Below, piece after piece: positions 9,770 to 17,652 of a stretch of DNA of 64,000 nt. Each line of letters starts with the position of its first letter. Position 1 is the stretch's first letter. A program made the translations under genes and the position numbers. This stretch comes from Parasediminibacterium sp051861445. GTDB lineage: Bacteria; Bacteroidota; Bacteroidia; Chitinophagales; Chitinophagaceae. The stretch is taken from NCBI GenBank assembly GCA_051861445.1, contig JBHYCS010000011.1:62001-126000 (forward strand), read 5' to 3'. The notes below the pieces were generated by a model. It searched no databases, had not been told where the DNA came from, and was given only the letters and a program-made list of their open reading frames with translations.

Positions 9770-10468
9770 TTGAAAAAAAATATTTTGTATATCGTTTTAG
9801 CATTTATGTTACAAGCAAAAGCTCAGAACTCAACTAATCCATATGGGCTATCAATTATTAGTACAAAAAAGGAATTAATCAATACAATTAAGAGTGATGG
9901 CAATAAAACTTTGGTAGATTTAAAACAATATATACCTAGTCTTACGTTGGACATTAAATATGCAACTACAAATAATATTTTTTATAAAAAGTTGTATTCT
10001 AAACCATTTGCATTTATGCGATTGCCAGCGGCAAAAGCACTAAAGAAAGTTCAAGCCGATTTGTTACAGCTAGGAATTTCTTTAAAAATTTATGATGCTT
10101 ACAGACCATATAGTGTTACTTGTACAATGTTTAACATATTGCCAGATACTATTTATATGGGCTTACCATGGAAAGGAAGTAAGCATAACAGAGGAATAGC
10201 TGTAGACCTTACAATTATTGATAATAAAACTAAAAAAGAATTACAAATGCCCACCCCATTTGACGCACTAGTATATGCATCAAATCCACAGTTCAAAGAC
10301 TTGCCAAACGAAAAAATAAAAAACAGAGATTTACTTATTGCTTATATGAAAAAGCATGGTTTTACTGTAGATCCAGTAGAATGGTGGCACTTCAATTATA
10401 AAAGTGATACTGAATTTGAAATACTTGATATATCTCAAAATACATTATTCAATTTTCTAAACAAATAA
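9770..10468 (+). CDS. M15-family D-alanyl-D-alanine dipeptidase (VanX/DdpX-like), secreted
   Basis: This is a zinc dipeptidase of 232 residues. The M15D motif SKHNRGIAVD places zinc ligands at His139 and Asp146; EWWH gives the catalytic Glu204 and third ligand His207; Arg112 (AYRPY) matches the transition-state arginine of VanX. The start is TTG preceded by AAGG. The first internal ATG (residue 13) would remove the signal peptide (KKNILYIVLAFMLQAKAQ), so TTG is preferred. A signal peptide implies a periplasmic enzyme, unlike cytoplasmic VanX. It could recycle D-Ala-D-Ala or trim a peptide substrate carried by the neighbouring transporters. It lies between an ABC ATPase (11-base gap) and a TonB receptor (6-base gap). 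Confidence 0.87.
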   Translation: MKKNILYIVLAFMLQAKAQNSTNPYGLSIISTKKELINTIKSDGNKTLVDLKQYIPSLTLDIKYATTNNIFYKKLYSKPFAFMRLPAAKALKKVQADLLQLGISLKIYDAYRPYSVTCTMFNILPDTIYMGLPWKGSKHNRGIAVDLTIIDNKTKKELQMPTPFDALVYASNPQFKDLPNEKIKNRDLLIAYMKKHGFTVDPVEWWHFNYKSDTEFEILDISQNTLFNFLNK

Positions 10469-10474
10469 AAAACA

Positions 10475-12967
10475 ATGAAACATCGATTACTTTTGGTTAT
10501 TGCTTTATTAAGCATTACACTTAGTTACGGACAATTTAGTATTAAAGGAAAAATTGTAGATGAGAACAAGCAGACTGTTCCCTCAGCAACTATCATCGTT
10601 AAACAAAAAGACAAAACACAATATTTAACCGCAAGCCAAGAAGGCAGTTTTGAAATAGCTAAAATTTCTAAAGGCACAGTTGATATTACAATAATTGCAA
10701 TTGGTTTTGATAATTATTTTGAAAGACTTGTTGTAAATGAAAATAAAGTGCTAGCCATAGAGATGGTAAGCAACAGTAAAATTTTACAAACTGTAGAAGT
10801 GGTAGGACGTACCACAAAAAAGTACAATAGCGATTATTCGTTTAGTGCTACACGTACAGCTATCTTAAATAAAGATTTGCCACAATCTATTGGTACTGTA
10901 ACAAAAGAGTTAATGGCCGATAGACAAGCCTTTCAACTTGCCGATGCTGTTAAAATTATACCGGGTGTGGTACCATCTAGCTTTTACAACCAATATGCTA
11001 TTCGTGGTATTAGCCAAAACGAAGAAGGACAAATAATTAATGGTATGCGTACAAGGCAATACTATTTTCTACAACCACTTACTTCAAATATTGAACGTGT
11101 AGAAGTGGTAAAAGGTGCTGCAAGTGCTACTTTTGCTAGTGTTGACCCTGGTGGAAGCATCAATATGGTAACTAAAAAACCATTAGCGGTAGATAGAAAA
11201 GAAATTAGTTTAACAGCAGGTAGCTTTGGTACAATTAGGGGTACATTAGACTTTACTGGCCCACTTAACAAAGAAAAAACATTGCTTTATCGTTTAAACG
11301 GTGCTTATCAAGAAGCAAAAAGCTATAGAGATTTAGTAAATAATAACTCGTTACTTATATCACCTTCATTCTCTTATATACCAAATAATAAGACTTCGGT
11401 AAACGTAGAAATGATAGTGAATAGAATGAATGGCAATCTCGATAGAGGACAACCCATTTTTGGTGCAGTAGCAGGTGTTACGAATTTAAATAGCACACCC
11501 ATAAGTTTAAATTTAGGTGCAGGCAACGACTTTTTTAAGTCAAATGAATTGATTATTACCAGCAGTTTTGCTCATAAATTTAACAATGCTATCAGTTTCA
11601 ATGCTGCATATATGAAGCAAACATGGCAAGAAGATTTACAAGAACATAGAACTACCAATGCTTTTGCTGTAGATACTACCAACACACCTGTAACATCATT
11701 AGCAGGTATGCAGTTTGTACAACGTAAGCAAAACTGGAATATTGATAATGTAAATACATATTTCAACTTCGATTTTGCAACTGGCAAAGTAAAACACCAA
11801 TTGTTGGTAGGTTACGATTTAAGCATGTGGGAAAAATTTAAAGGCGGCGGACAAAATGCAGCTAGAGGCTTTTTACTAAATAATGGTACAGTAGCTACAA
11901 GCTTTGTAAGAGCAAATGCGGCAAACTATCAACTAATAAATGTTGGTGGCAGAATATTACCAAGACCAAATGTTAATTATTTCGATTTAAACAATCCGTC
12001 TTATACAGTTCGTAACATAAACGACTATAACATGAATTCGAGGGTAGCAATACCATCTGCATTAACCACTACACATGCCATTTACATACAAGAACAACTA
12101 CGGTGGAATAAATTTATTCTTTTGGTAGGCTTGAGACACGATTGGTTTAAAGATATAACTAACTACAAAGCACCCAACGAATTGAGCTTTACCAATAAAA
12201 AACTGTTACCACGTATTGGCCTTACTTACGCAGCCACTAAAAACATAAATGTATATGCTACGTATTTAGAAGGTTACCAACCACAAAGCAATACAGTAAC
12301 ATTAATGCCAAATACGGGCAATTATTTTTGGACCTCACAATCTGCTGCTAGATTTAAACCACTTATTAGTGATTTAAAAGAAATAGGTACAAAAGCTACT
12401 TTGTTTAACGGAAAATTGACAGTTAATGGAGCCTTTTACGAAATCAATCAGCAAAACCTTTTATTGAATGCTAACTTACCAGCATTTCCAGACTCGTTAG
12501 TTACTAGAGGTGCAGAACGTAGCCGTGGTTTTGAAATTGATGCTGCTGGCTATATTTTACCAAACTGGCAAATCAATGCATCGTACAGTTACATAGATGC
12601 AACAATTGTAGAAGATAACGACCCAACTTTAAAAGGTGCTAGAAAACAAAATACGCCGTACAATAGTGCCAATTTATGGACGAGATACAACTTTAACTCT
12701 GGCAGCAAATTAAAAGATATTGGTATAGGTTTAGGTTTACAACACAATGGCGATCGCATTCCTTGGTTTACACGTGCATTTAAAACACCTGCATATACAT
12801 TGGTTGATATGGCATTGTATTATACACCTGGCAAAAGCAATATGCAGCTAGCTTTAAACGTAAACAATGTTTTCAACACAACACATTGGATTGGTGCTCA
12901 AAATTATCTACGACTTTTTCCTGGTGCACCACGTAGTGTAATGCTTACTGCCACTTACAGATTTTAA
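10475..12967 (+). CDS. TonB-dependent siderophore-type receptor
   Basis: The 830-residue product has a signal peptide ending near residue 19 (SITLSYGQ). A carboxypeptidase-like domain spans about 21-105. The plug is of ferri-siderophore receptor type (LPQSIGTVTKELMADRQ; LADAVKIIPGV; YAIRGISQNEEGQIINGMR; VEVVKGAASATFASVDPGG). The barrel ends in Phe (TATYRF). This plug style is seen in FhuA/FpvA-like receptors, so uptake of an iron chelate is the best guess, but no siderophore synthesis or iron reductase gene is in view. It is the last gene before a strong hairpin terminator at 13016-13050. Confidence 0.92.
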   Translation: MKHRLLLVIALLSITLSYGQFSIKGKIVDENKQTVPSATIIVKQKDKTQYLTASQEGSFEIAKISKGTVDITIIAIGFDNYFERLVVNENKVLAIEMVSNSKILQTVEVVGRTTKKYNSDYSFSATRTAILNKDLPQSIGTVTKELMADRQAFQLADAVKIIPGVVPSSFYNQYAIRGISQNEEGQIINGMRTRQYYFLQPLTSNIERVEVVKGAASATFASVDPGGSINMVTKKPLAVDRKEISLTAGSFGTIRGTLDFTGPLNKEKTLLYRLNGAYQEAKSYRDLVNNNSLLISPSFSYIPNNKTSVNVEMIVNRMNGNLDRGQPIFGAVAGVTNLNSTPISLNLGAGNDFFKSNELIITSSFAHKFNNAISFNAAYMKQTWQEDLQEHRTTNAFAVDTTNTPVTSLAGMQFVQRKQNWNIDNVNTYFNFDFATGKVKHQLLVGYDLSMWEKFKGGGQNAARGFLLNNGTVATSFVRANAANYQLINVGGRILPRPNVNYFDLNNPSYTVRNINDYNMNSRVAIPSALTTTHAIYIQEQLRWNKFILLVGLRHDWFKDITNYKAPNELSFTNKKLLPRIGLTYAATKNINVYATYLEGYQPQSNTVTLMPNTGNYFWTSQSAARFKPLISDLKEIGTKATLFNGKLTVNGAFYEINQQNLLLNANLPAFPDSLVTRGAERSRGFEIDAAGYILPNWQINASYSYIDATIVEDNDPTLKGARKQNTPYNSANLWTRYNFNSGSKLKDIGIGLGLQHNGDRIPWFTRAFKTPAYTLVDMALYYTPGKSNMQLALNVNNVFNTTHWIGAQNYLRLFPGAPRSVMLTATYRF

Positions 12968-13015
12968 TATTCGAAAAGTACAATTCTTGGGTTTGGTTTC
13001 GGTTTGGTTAAAGAA

Positions 13016-13050
13016 GGTAGGCAATGCAACTGCATTGTCTACCACTTTTT
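13016..13050 (+). terminator. Rho-independent terminator after the siderophore-type receptor
   Basis: An 11-bp stem (13016-13026 with 13033-13043, one G-T wobble) closes a CAACTG loop and is followed by AC and five T. It ends the 1815-12967 gene run. It also covers the ATG at 13024, so that codon is not the start of the following permease. Confidence 0.75.
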
Positions 13051-13089
13051 AAAAATGTAGCCATTTATAAAATGGTAATAATTAAAAAA

Positions 13090-14541
13090 ATGACAACGGT
13101 AATAAAAACTATTATACATCAATTCGTAAAAAATATAATTCAGCAAAAAATATTTTATTTTTTATTGGGTTTGTTTCTGCTATTACTCGCTTACGCAGCT
13201 GTTACAGGTAATAATTATTTAAACGAGCAGAATAACTTGCAACAGCAATACCAAACGCTCATTCGAAAAAGTTGGGAATCAAATCCTGATAAGCATCCAC
13301 ACAGAATGGCACATTTTGGAAGTTTTGCTTTACGTATTAAACATCCGCTAAGTGTATTTGATTATGGGCTAGATAATTATGCTGGCAATACTATTTACCT
13401 AGAAGCACACAAGCAAAATACTGTAAATTACACCGAAGCTAGTTTTAGCACAGGTATGCTACGTATGGGCGACTTGAGTATTGCCATGCTATTGCAAATC
13501 ATTCTACCACTAATTATCTTTTTTTTAGGTTTTGGTAGCATTGCTGCCGATAAAGAAAACGCTACTATTAAAATAATTAGCAGCCAAGGGGCTTCAACTT
13601 ATCAGTTATTATTTGGTAGAACTGTAGGGCTTTGGCTTGTTAGTAGTTTGTTTTTTGTTCCTGCTTTTTTAATTACTGGTGCATTATTAATACTGCAAAA
13701 AAATTATGTTTCAAATGCAGAATTATTGTCTCGGTTTGTGTTAACAACCCTGCTGTACATCATTTTTTACTGGATAATAAGTGTTGTTACAATAGCTGTT
13801 TCGGCAAAAAGTAATAAAGCCAAAAATGCATTAATTAAGTTGTTAGGCATTTGGTTGCTTTTGGCAATTGTAATGCCCAAAATTGTTCAGGTAGCAAGCA
13901 ATAGTTTATTCCCGTCACCTACCAAGCTAAGTTTTGAAACCGCAATAGAAAAAGACATTTTAAAACTAGGCGACAGCCATAACCCTAACGATCCATTTTT
14001 TAAAAATTTAAAAGATAGTGTACTAAAAAAGTATGGTGTAACTACAGCTGATAGCCTACCAGTAAATCTTGGTGGCATTGTTGGTGCCGAAGGCGAGAGA
14101 TTAAGTGCTGAAACGTATGTTAAGCACTACAACATGCTTATGGATTTATATAGAAAGCAGAATAGTGTAAGTAAATGGATAGGATTTGTAAATCCGTTTG
14201 TAATGCTAAAACATAACTCAATGACATTGGCAGGCAGCGATTTTGAGAGCTATGTTCATTTTCAGCAACAGGCAGAAAACTATAGATACAGTTTAGCACA
14301 ACAAATGAATGCCTTGCAAACGAGTTATATAAGTAATATCAAACCGAAAGAAGGTAATCACGGCTTACACGTAAGCAATCAGCATTTTAAGGCTTTTCCA
14401 GATTTTAACTACCGCTTTTTCTCGTTAAGTAATGCTTTAAGTAAAGAGATACCCTCAAATGTTGCGGCTCTTTTCTGGCTGATAGTATCATGGTTGGTAT
14501 TGGTAAATGTTTCTAAAACCTTTAAAATTATTACTGAATAA
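13090..14541 (+). CDS. ABC-2 type permease, DUF3526 family (first of two)
   Basis: The frame is open from an ATG at 13024, but that codon lies inside a terminator hairpin. The ATG at 13090, after an A-rich stretch, gives a 483-residue protein starting MTTVIKTIIHQF. One N-terminal helix is followed by a large extracytoplasmic segment (HPHRMAHFGSFALRIKHPLS), and then a cluster of helices (IAMLLQIILPLIIFFLGFGS; LVSSLFFVPAFLITGALL). This layout fits DUF3526 ABC-2 permeases, related to the NosY group. A second large loop precedes the last helix. Its stop overlaps the next start by one base (TAATG), indicating a heteromeric permease pair. The ATPase is most likely the one at 9057-9758. Confidence 0.85.
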   Translation: MTTVIKTIIHQFVKNIIQQKIFYFLLGLFLLLLAYAAVTGNNYLNEQNNLQQQYQTLIRKSWESNPDKHPHRMAHFGSFALRIKHPLSVFDYGLDNYAGNTIYLEAHKQNTVNYTEASFSTGMLRMGDLSIAMLLQIILPLIIFFLGFGSIAADKENATIKIISSQGASTYQLLFGRTVGLWLVSSLFFVPAFLITGALLILQKNYVSNAELLSRFVLTTLLYIIFYWIISVVTIAVSAKSNKAKNALIKLLGIWLLLAIVMPKIVQVASNSLFPSPTKLSFETAIEKDILKLGDSHNPNDPFFKNLKDSVLKKYGVTTADSLPVNLGGIVGAEGERLSAETYVKHYNMLMDLYRKQNSVSKWIGFVNPFVMLKHNSMTLAGSDFESYVHFQQQAENYRYSLAQQMNALQTSYISNIKPKEGNHGLHVSNQHFKAFPDFNYRFFSLSNALSKEIPSNVAALFWLIVSWLVLVNVSKTFKIITE

Positions 14542-15875
14542 TGTTTTTACTACTTATAAAACAATTTTTACGCAATAAAATTGCCTTTGCATCCATACTA
14601 CTATTGTTTATAGTTGGCATTGTTAGCATCAGTATTGGTAGTAAATTTTTAGCACAGCAAAATGCGGCTGTAGTAGAAACTACTTTACACCAAAAACAAC
14701 ATATTGAACGCCTACTGAAATACGAGAACAAAGAGTTTGGCTTATTAATGTACTATTTAAAATTTGCTTATGTAAACCCAACAAATAATTTAGCAGGGCT
14801 AGCTATTGGGCAAAGAGATATTAACAGCAGCATACAAGCCAATACCATACGTGGTTTAGAAGGGCAAAAATATGATAGCGATATACGCAACCCTTTTCAA
14901 TTAATGATGGGCAACTTCGATTTTAGTTTTGTCATTATTTATTTGTTTCCACTTGTAATTATATCATTATGCTACAATTTATACAGCGAAGAAAGTGAAA
15001 ATGGCACTTGGGCTTTAGTTAAAACCCAAAGTAAAAGCACTACTGCTTTTTTACTTCAAAAAATGGCCATACCATATATACTTATCATTTCTATACTTGC
15101 ACTCTTATTTGTTATAGCAGCAATTTGGCTACATATTTCGTTAGATATTGCCTTTGCAAGCTTTATGGTTTGTAACAGCCTTTACGTAACCCTTTGGTTT
15201 GCTATTGTTCTATTTGCAATATCATTCTTTAAAAGTAGTGCCATTAATGCAGTTTCGTTATTAAGTGTTTGGCTGTTACTTACATTGGTTTTGCCAGCAG
15301 CAGTAAATAATTATGTTTCACAAAAGTACACTGTTCCAGAATCGTTAAGTACCATGCTTAAGCAACGTGATGGCTATCATAAAAAGTGGGATGAACCAAA
15401 AGATAGAACCATGGCACTTTTTTATCAACAATATCCACAATACAAAAACTACCAGTGGACTGAGCAAGGTTTTGATTGGCTTTGGTATTATGCCATGCAA
15501 CATTTAGGTGATGTAGATGCAAGAGCCGATATGCAAGCATTTATGACTAAGCTAAAGCAAAGAGAAGCAGTAAGCAAAAACATAAGCTATTGCCTACCTA
15601 CTTTGTATACACAACTATACAACAGTCAATTGGCACAAACTAATCTAGAAAATCATTTACAGTTTTTAGATAGTACGGCAGTATTTCACGAAAGATTACG
15701 ACTACACTTTTACCCTAAAATATTTACAGCTGTACCTGTTGCTAGTGAAAACTGGACAAAGCAAGTACCACAAATATGTCATATAAAATTGTCTGTAAAG
15801 TTTTTTGAAAGTGTATATTTTTTCTTTTTCATAACTATTATTAGCATCATAATTTTTAAGCGGCTTAAACAATAG
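14541..15875 (+). CDS. ABC-2 type permease, DUF3526 family (second of two)
   Basis: The 444-residue product has the same plan as its upstream neighbour: an N-terminal helix, a long extracytoplasmic loop, a helix cluster (FSFVIIYLFPLVIISLCYNLYSEE; IPYILIISILALLFVIAAIW), a second loop and a final helix. The SEESENGTWALVKTQ stretch is the cytosolic coupling segment common in this family (DKENATIKIISSQ in the partner). The start is set by the TAATG overlap. The pair probably forms one transporter with the ATPase upstream. Whether it moves a peptide, a metal complex or a lipid cannot be told from the sequence. Confidence 0.85.
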   Translation: MFLLLIKQFLRNKIAFASILLLFIVGIVSISIGSKFLAQQNAAVVETTLHQKQHIERLLKYENKEFGLLMYYLKFAYVNPTNNLAGLAIGQRDINSSIQANTIRGLEGQKYDSDIRNPFQLMMGNFDFSFVIIYLFPLVIISLCYNLYSEESENGTWALVKTQSKSTTAFLLQKMAIPYILIISILALLFVIAAIWLHISLDIAFASFMVCNSLYVTLWFAIVLFAISFFKSSAINAVSLLSVWLLLTLVLPAAVNNYVSQKYTVPESLSTMLKQRDGYHKKWDEPKDRTMALFYQQYPQYKNYQWTEQGFDWLWYYAMQHLGDVDARADMQAFMTKLKQREAVSKNISYCLPTLYTQLYNSQLAQTNLENHLQFLDSTAVFHERLRLHFYPKIFTAVPVASENWTKQVPQICHIKLSVKFFESVYFFFFITIISIIIFKRLKQ

Positions 15876-16123
15876 TGAGCGTTTAATTTGCGTCAAGCAT
15901 ACATTTTTTCAAATGTTGGTTAGTATTTAATTTTTTTAGAATTATCAAGATTATTCAAAACCTATAATTTAATTATTAGTTGTAGCGAATCATGATTTAC
16001 GTACTACATCGAATTGATTTATATCTTATCGTATGGATTTTTACATTTTTCTTTAAAAAGCCTTCAACCGAATACACCTGTTCTTTGTAATTAATGTAGC
16101 TTTAAAAAACAACAATAATTTTT

Positions 16124-16714
16124 ATGACCATTAAACAATCTCTTTTAAAAGCACTGTATCCAATTATTATGCTGTTGGGTAAACTAATGCCTTCAACACT
16201 TAGCAGTGCTTTTAACGAGAAAAGTGCATTGCCTACAACAACTATTTATAATATTCCTTTGGTTGCCAATTCAGATAGTTCATTTACATTAGAACAATAC
16301 AAAGGCAAAAAAATTTTACTTGTAAATACAGCTAGTAATTGTGGTTTTACGGCTCAATATGCCGAATTAGAAACGTTGTATAAGCAATATCAAAATAAGT
16401 TGGTTGTAATTGCAATGCCTGCCAACGATTTTAAACAACAAGAACAAGCTAACGATGCATCTATTGCACAGTTTTGTAAGTTGAATTATGGCGTAAGTTT
16501 TCCTTTATTAAAAAAAGGAGTTGTTGTTAAAAATAGTCAACAACATGATTTGTATAAATGGTTAAGCGATAGCGGTAAAAATGGTTGGTGCAATGAAGCA
16601 CCTGCTTGGAATTTTTGCAAATACCTTATTAATGAAGAAGGTATTCTAACACATTATTTTAAACACACTGTTTCTCCACTTAGTAAGCAAGTGATTGCAG
16701 CAATAGAACAATAA
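16124..16714 (+). CDS. glutathione peroxidase-family thiol peroxidase (Cys type, likely thioredoxin-dependent)
   Basis: The 196-residue product has a GPx fold with the peroxidatic Cys73 in NTASNCGFT and the catalytic Trp162-Asn163 in AWNF. Cys118 (FCKLNYGVSFP) is at the position of the resolving cysteine in yeast-type 2-Cys enzymes, so thioredoxin rather than glutathione is the probable reductant. The usual catalytic Gln of NQF is Asp102 here (PANDF). About 40 residues precede the core and include a hydrophobic stretch (YPIIMLLGKLM), possibly a membrane anchor. It stands alone, about 250 bases after the permease pair; that gap holds nothing I can name. Confidence 0.88.
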   Translation: MTIKQSLLKALYPIIMLLGKLMPSTLSSAFNEKSALPTTTIYNIPLVANSDSSFTLEQYKGKKILLVNTASNCGFTAQYAELETLYKQYQNKLVVIAMPANDFKQQEQANDASIAQFCKLNYGVSFPLLKKGVVVKNSQQHDLYKWLSDSGKNGWCNEAPAWNFCKYLINEEGILTHYFKHTVSPLSKQVIAAIEQ

Positions 16715-16771
16715 GTATTTGTTCCGCAATTACAAAAAAAGAACAATCTTTGTTGAACAATTATATTGATT

Positions 16772-16789
16772 TGTAGTATAAAAACTACA
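16772..16789. repeat. small inverted repeat between the peroxidase and a membrane-protein gene
   Basis: Arms TGTAGT and ACTACA (6 bp, perfect) flank ATAAAA. It lies 42 bases upstream of the ATG at 16831 and has no T-tract, so an operator is as likely as a weak hairpin. Confidence 0.35.
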
Positions 16790-16830
16790 CTAAAATCGGT
16801 AAATATCACTTTGTTGAGAATCATAAATCT

Positions 16831-17406
16831 ATGACTATTGCATCAACATTAATAAAACTACATTTTATGCTTGCTAAGTCTGATATTGAAAAATATTTTG
16901 TTGCCGAAAAGCAAGAAAGTTTATTCATTACCTGTGTTGGTATTTTAGCTGTTGCTTTAGCCATGATTGGACTATTTGTTTTTAAAACTCAATTTTGGAA
17001 GGGTGCTGCTATTCCATTAATTGCTATTGGCTTAGTACAAATTATTGTAGGTATTAACGTATATAGAAGAAGTGATGCTGATAGAATAAGAGTGATGTAT
17101 GCATACGACATGGATAGAACAGTACTAAAAGAAAAAGAATTACCACGTATGGTAATTGTAGATAAAAACTTTGGTGTGTATCGTTGGTTTCAAATTATGT
17201 TATTAATTGTAGGGTTTGTATTGGTTTTTTACAACAAAACATTTATGGATAGAGAATCTAGCTTTGAAAACATGAAAGAATCATATAAAGTAGGTGTTGG
17301 TGTTGCACTCATTATACAATCAATTATTTTATTAAGTGCCGATTATTTTGCTGAAAAAAGGGTACACTTGTATACTGAACAATTAAAGCAATTTGTAAAA
17401 AAATAA
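16831..17406 (+). CDS. uncharacterised four-helix membrane protein
   Basis: This 191-residue product has four predicted helices at roughly 30-52, 58-76, 117-136 and 152-170. A hydrophilic segment with RRSDADRIRVMYAYDMDRT lies between helices 2 and 3. I recognise no named family. An internal ATG at 16867 (MLAKSDIEKY) is an alternative start. It is followed by a good terminator at 17561-17586, so it is a single-gene transcript or the end of a short one with the peroxidase 116 bases upstream. Confidence 0.75.
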   Translation: MTIASTLIKLHFMLAKSDIEKYFVAEKQESLFITCVGILAVALAMIGLFVFKTQFWKGAAIPLIAIGLVQIIVGINVYRRSDADRIRVMYAYDMDRTVLKEKELPRMVIVDKNFGVYRWFQIMLLIVGFVLVFYNKTFMDRESSFENMKESYKVGVGVALIIQSIILLSADYFAEKRVHLYTEQLKQFVKK

Positions 17407-17560
17407 TTTCAATGTTTAAACGATGTGTTGCAAATTTTCCATTGTTTTTCTTCATTCTTTAAAAAAGTGAAAAAAAAATTTGCAGTTCATGCAACTATTT
17501 TCAAAAACTTGTGTCTAATATTGTACTTCAATAGGGGTATTGAATGGTTTCAATTGATAA

Positions 17561-17586
17561 GGCACCTTGCAAAAGGTGTCTTTTTT
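17561..17586 (+). terminator. Rho-independent terminator upstream of corA
   Basis: An 8-bp stem (GGCACCTT with AAGGTGTC, one wobble pair) with a GCAA tetraloop is followed by six T. It lies 155 bases after the stop of the 16831-17406 gene and inside the longest possible corA frame, which argues that corA starts later. Confidence 0.8.
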
Positions 17587-17652
17587 ATACCATTACTTTT
17601 TAACTTAATTTCAAAGGCTGTTTGTGTATATTCAAAGCCATATTTTCATACA

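Noticed and set aside
13985..15875. Assigning the permease pair to copper (NosFY) transport
   Set aside because: The relation to NosY is only at the superfamily level and no nitrous oxide reductase or copper gene is nearby.
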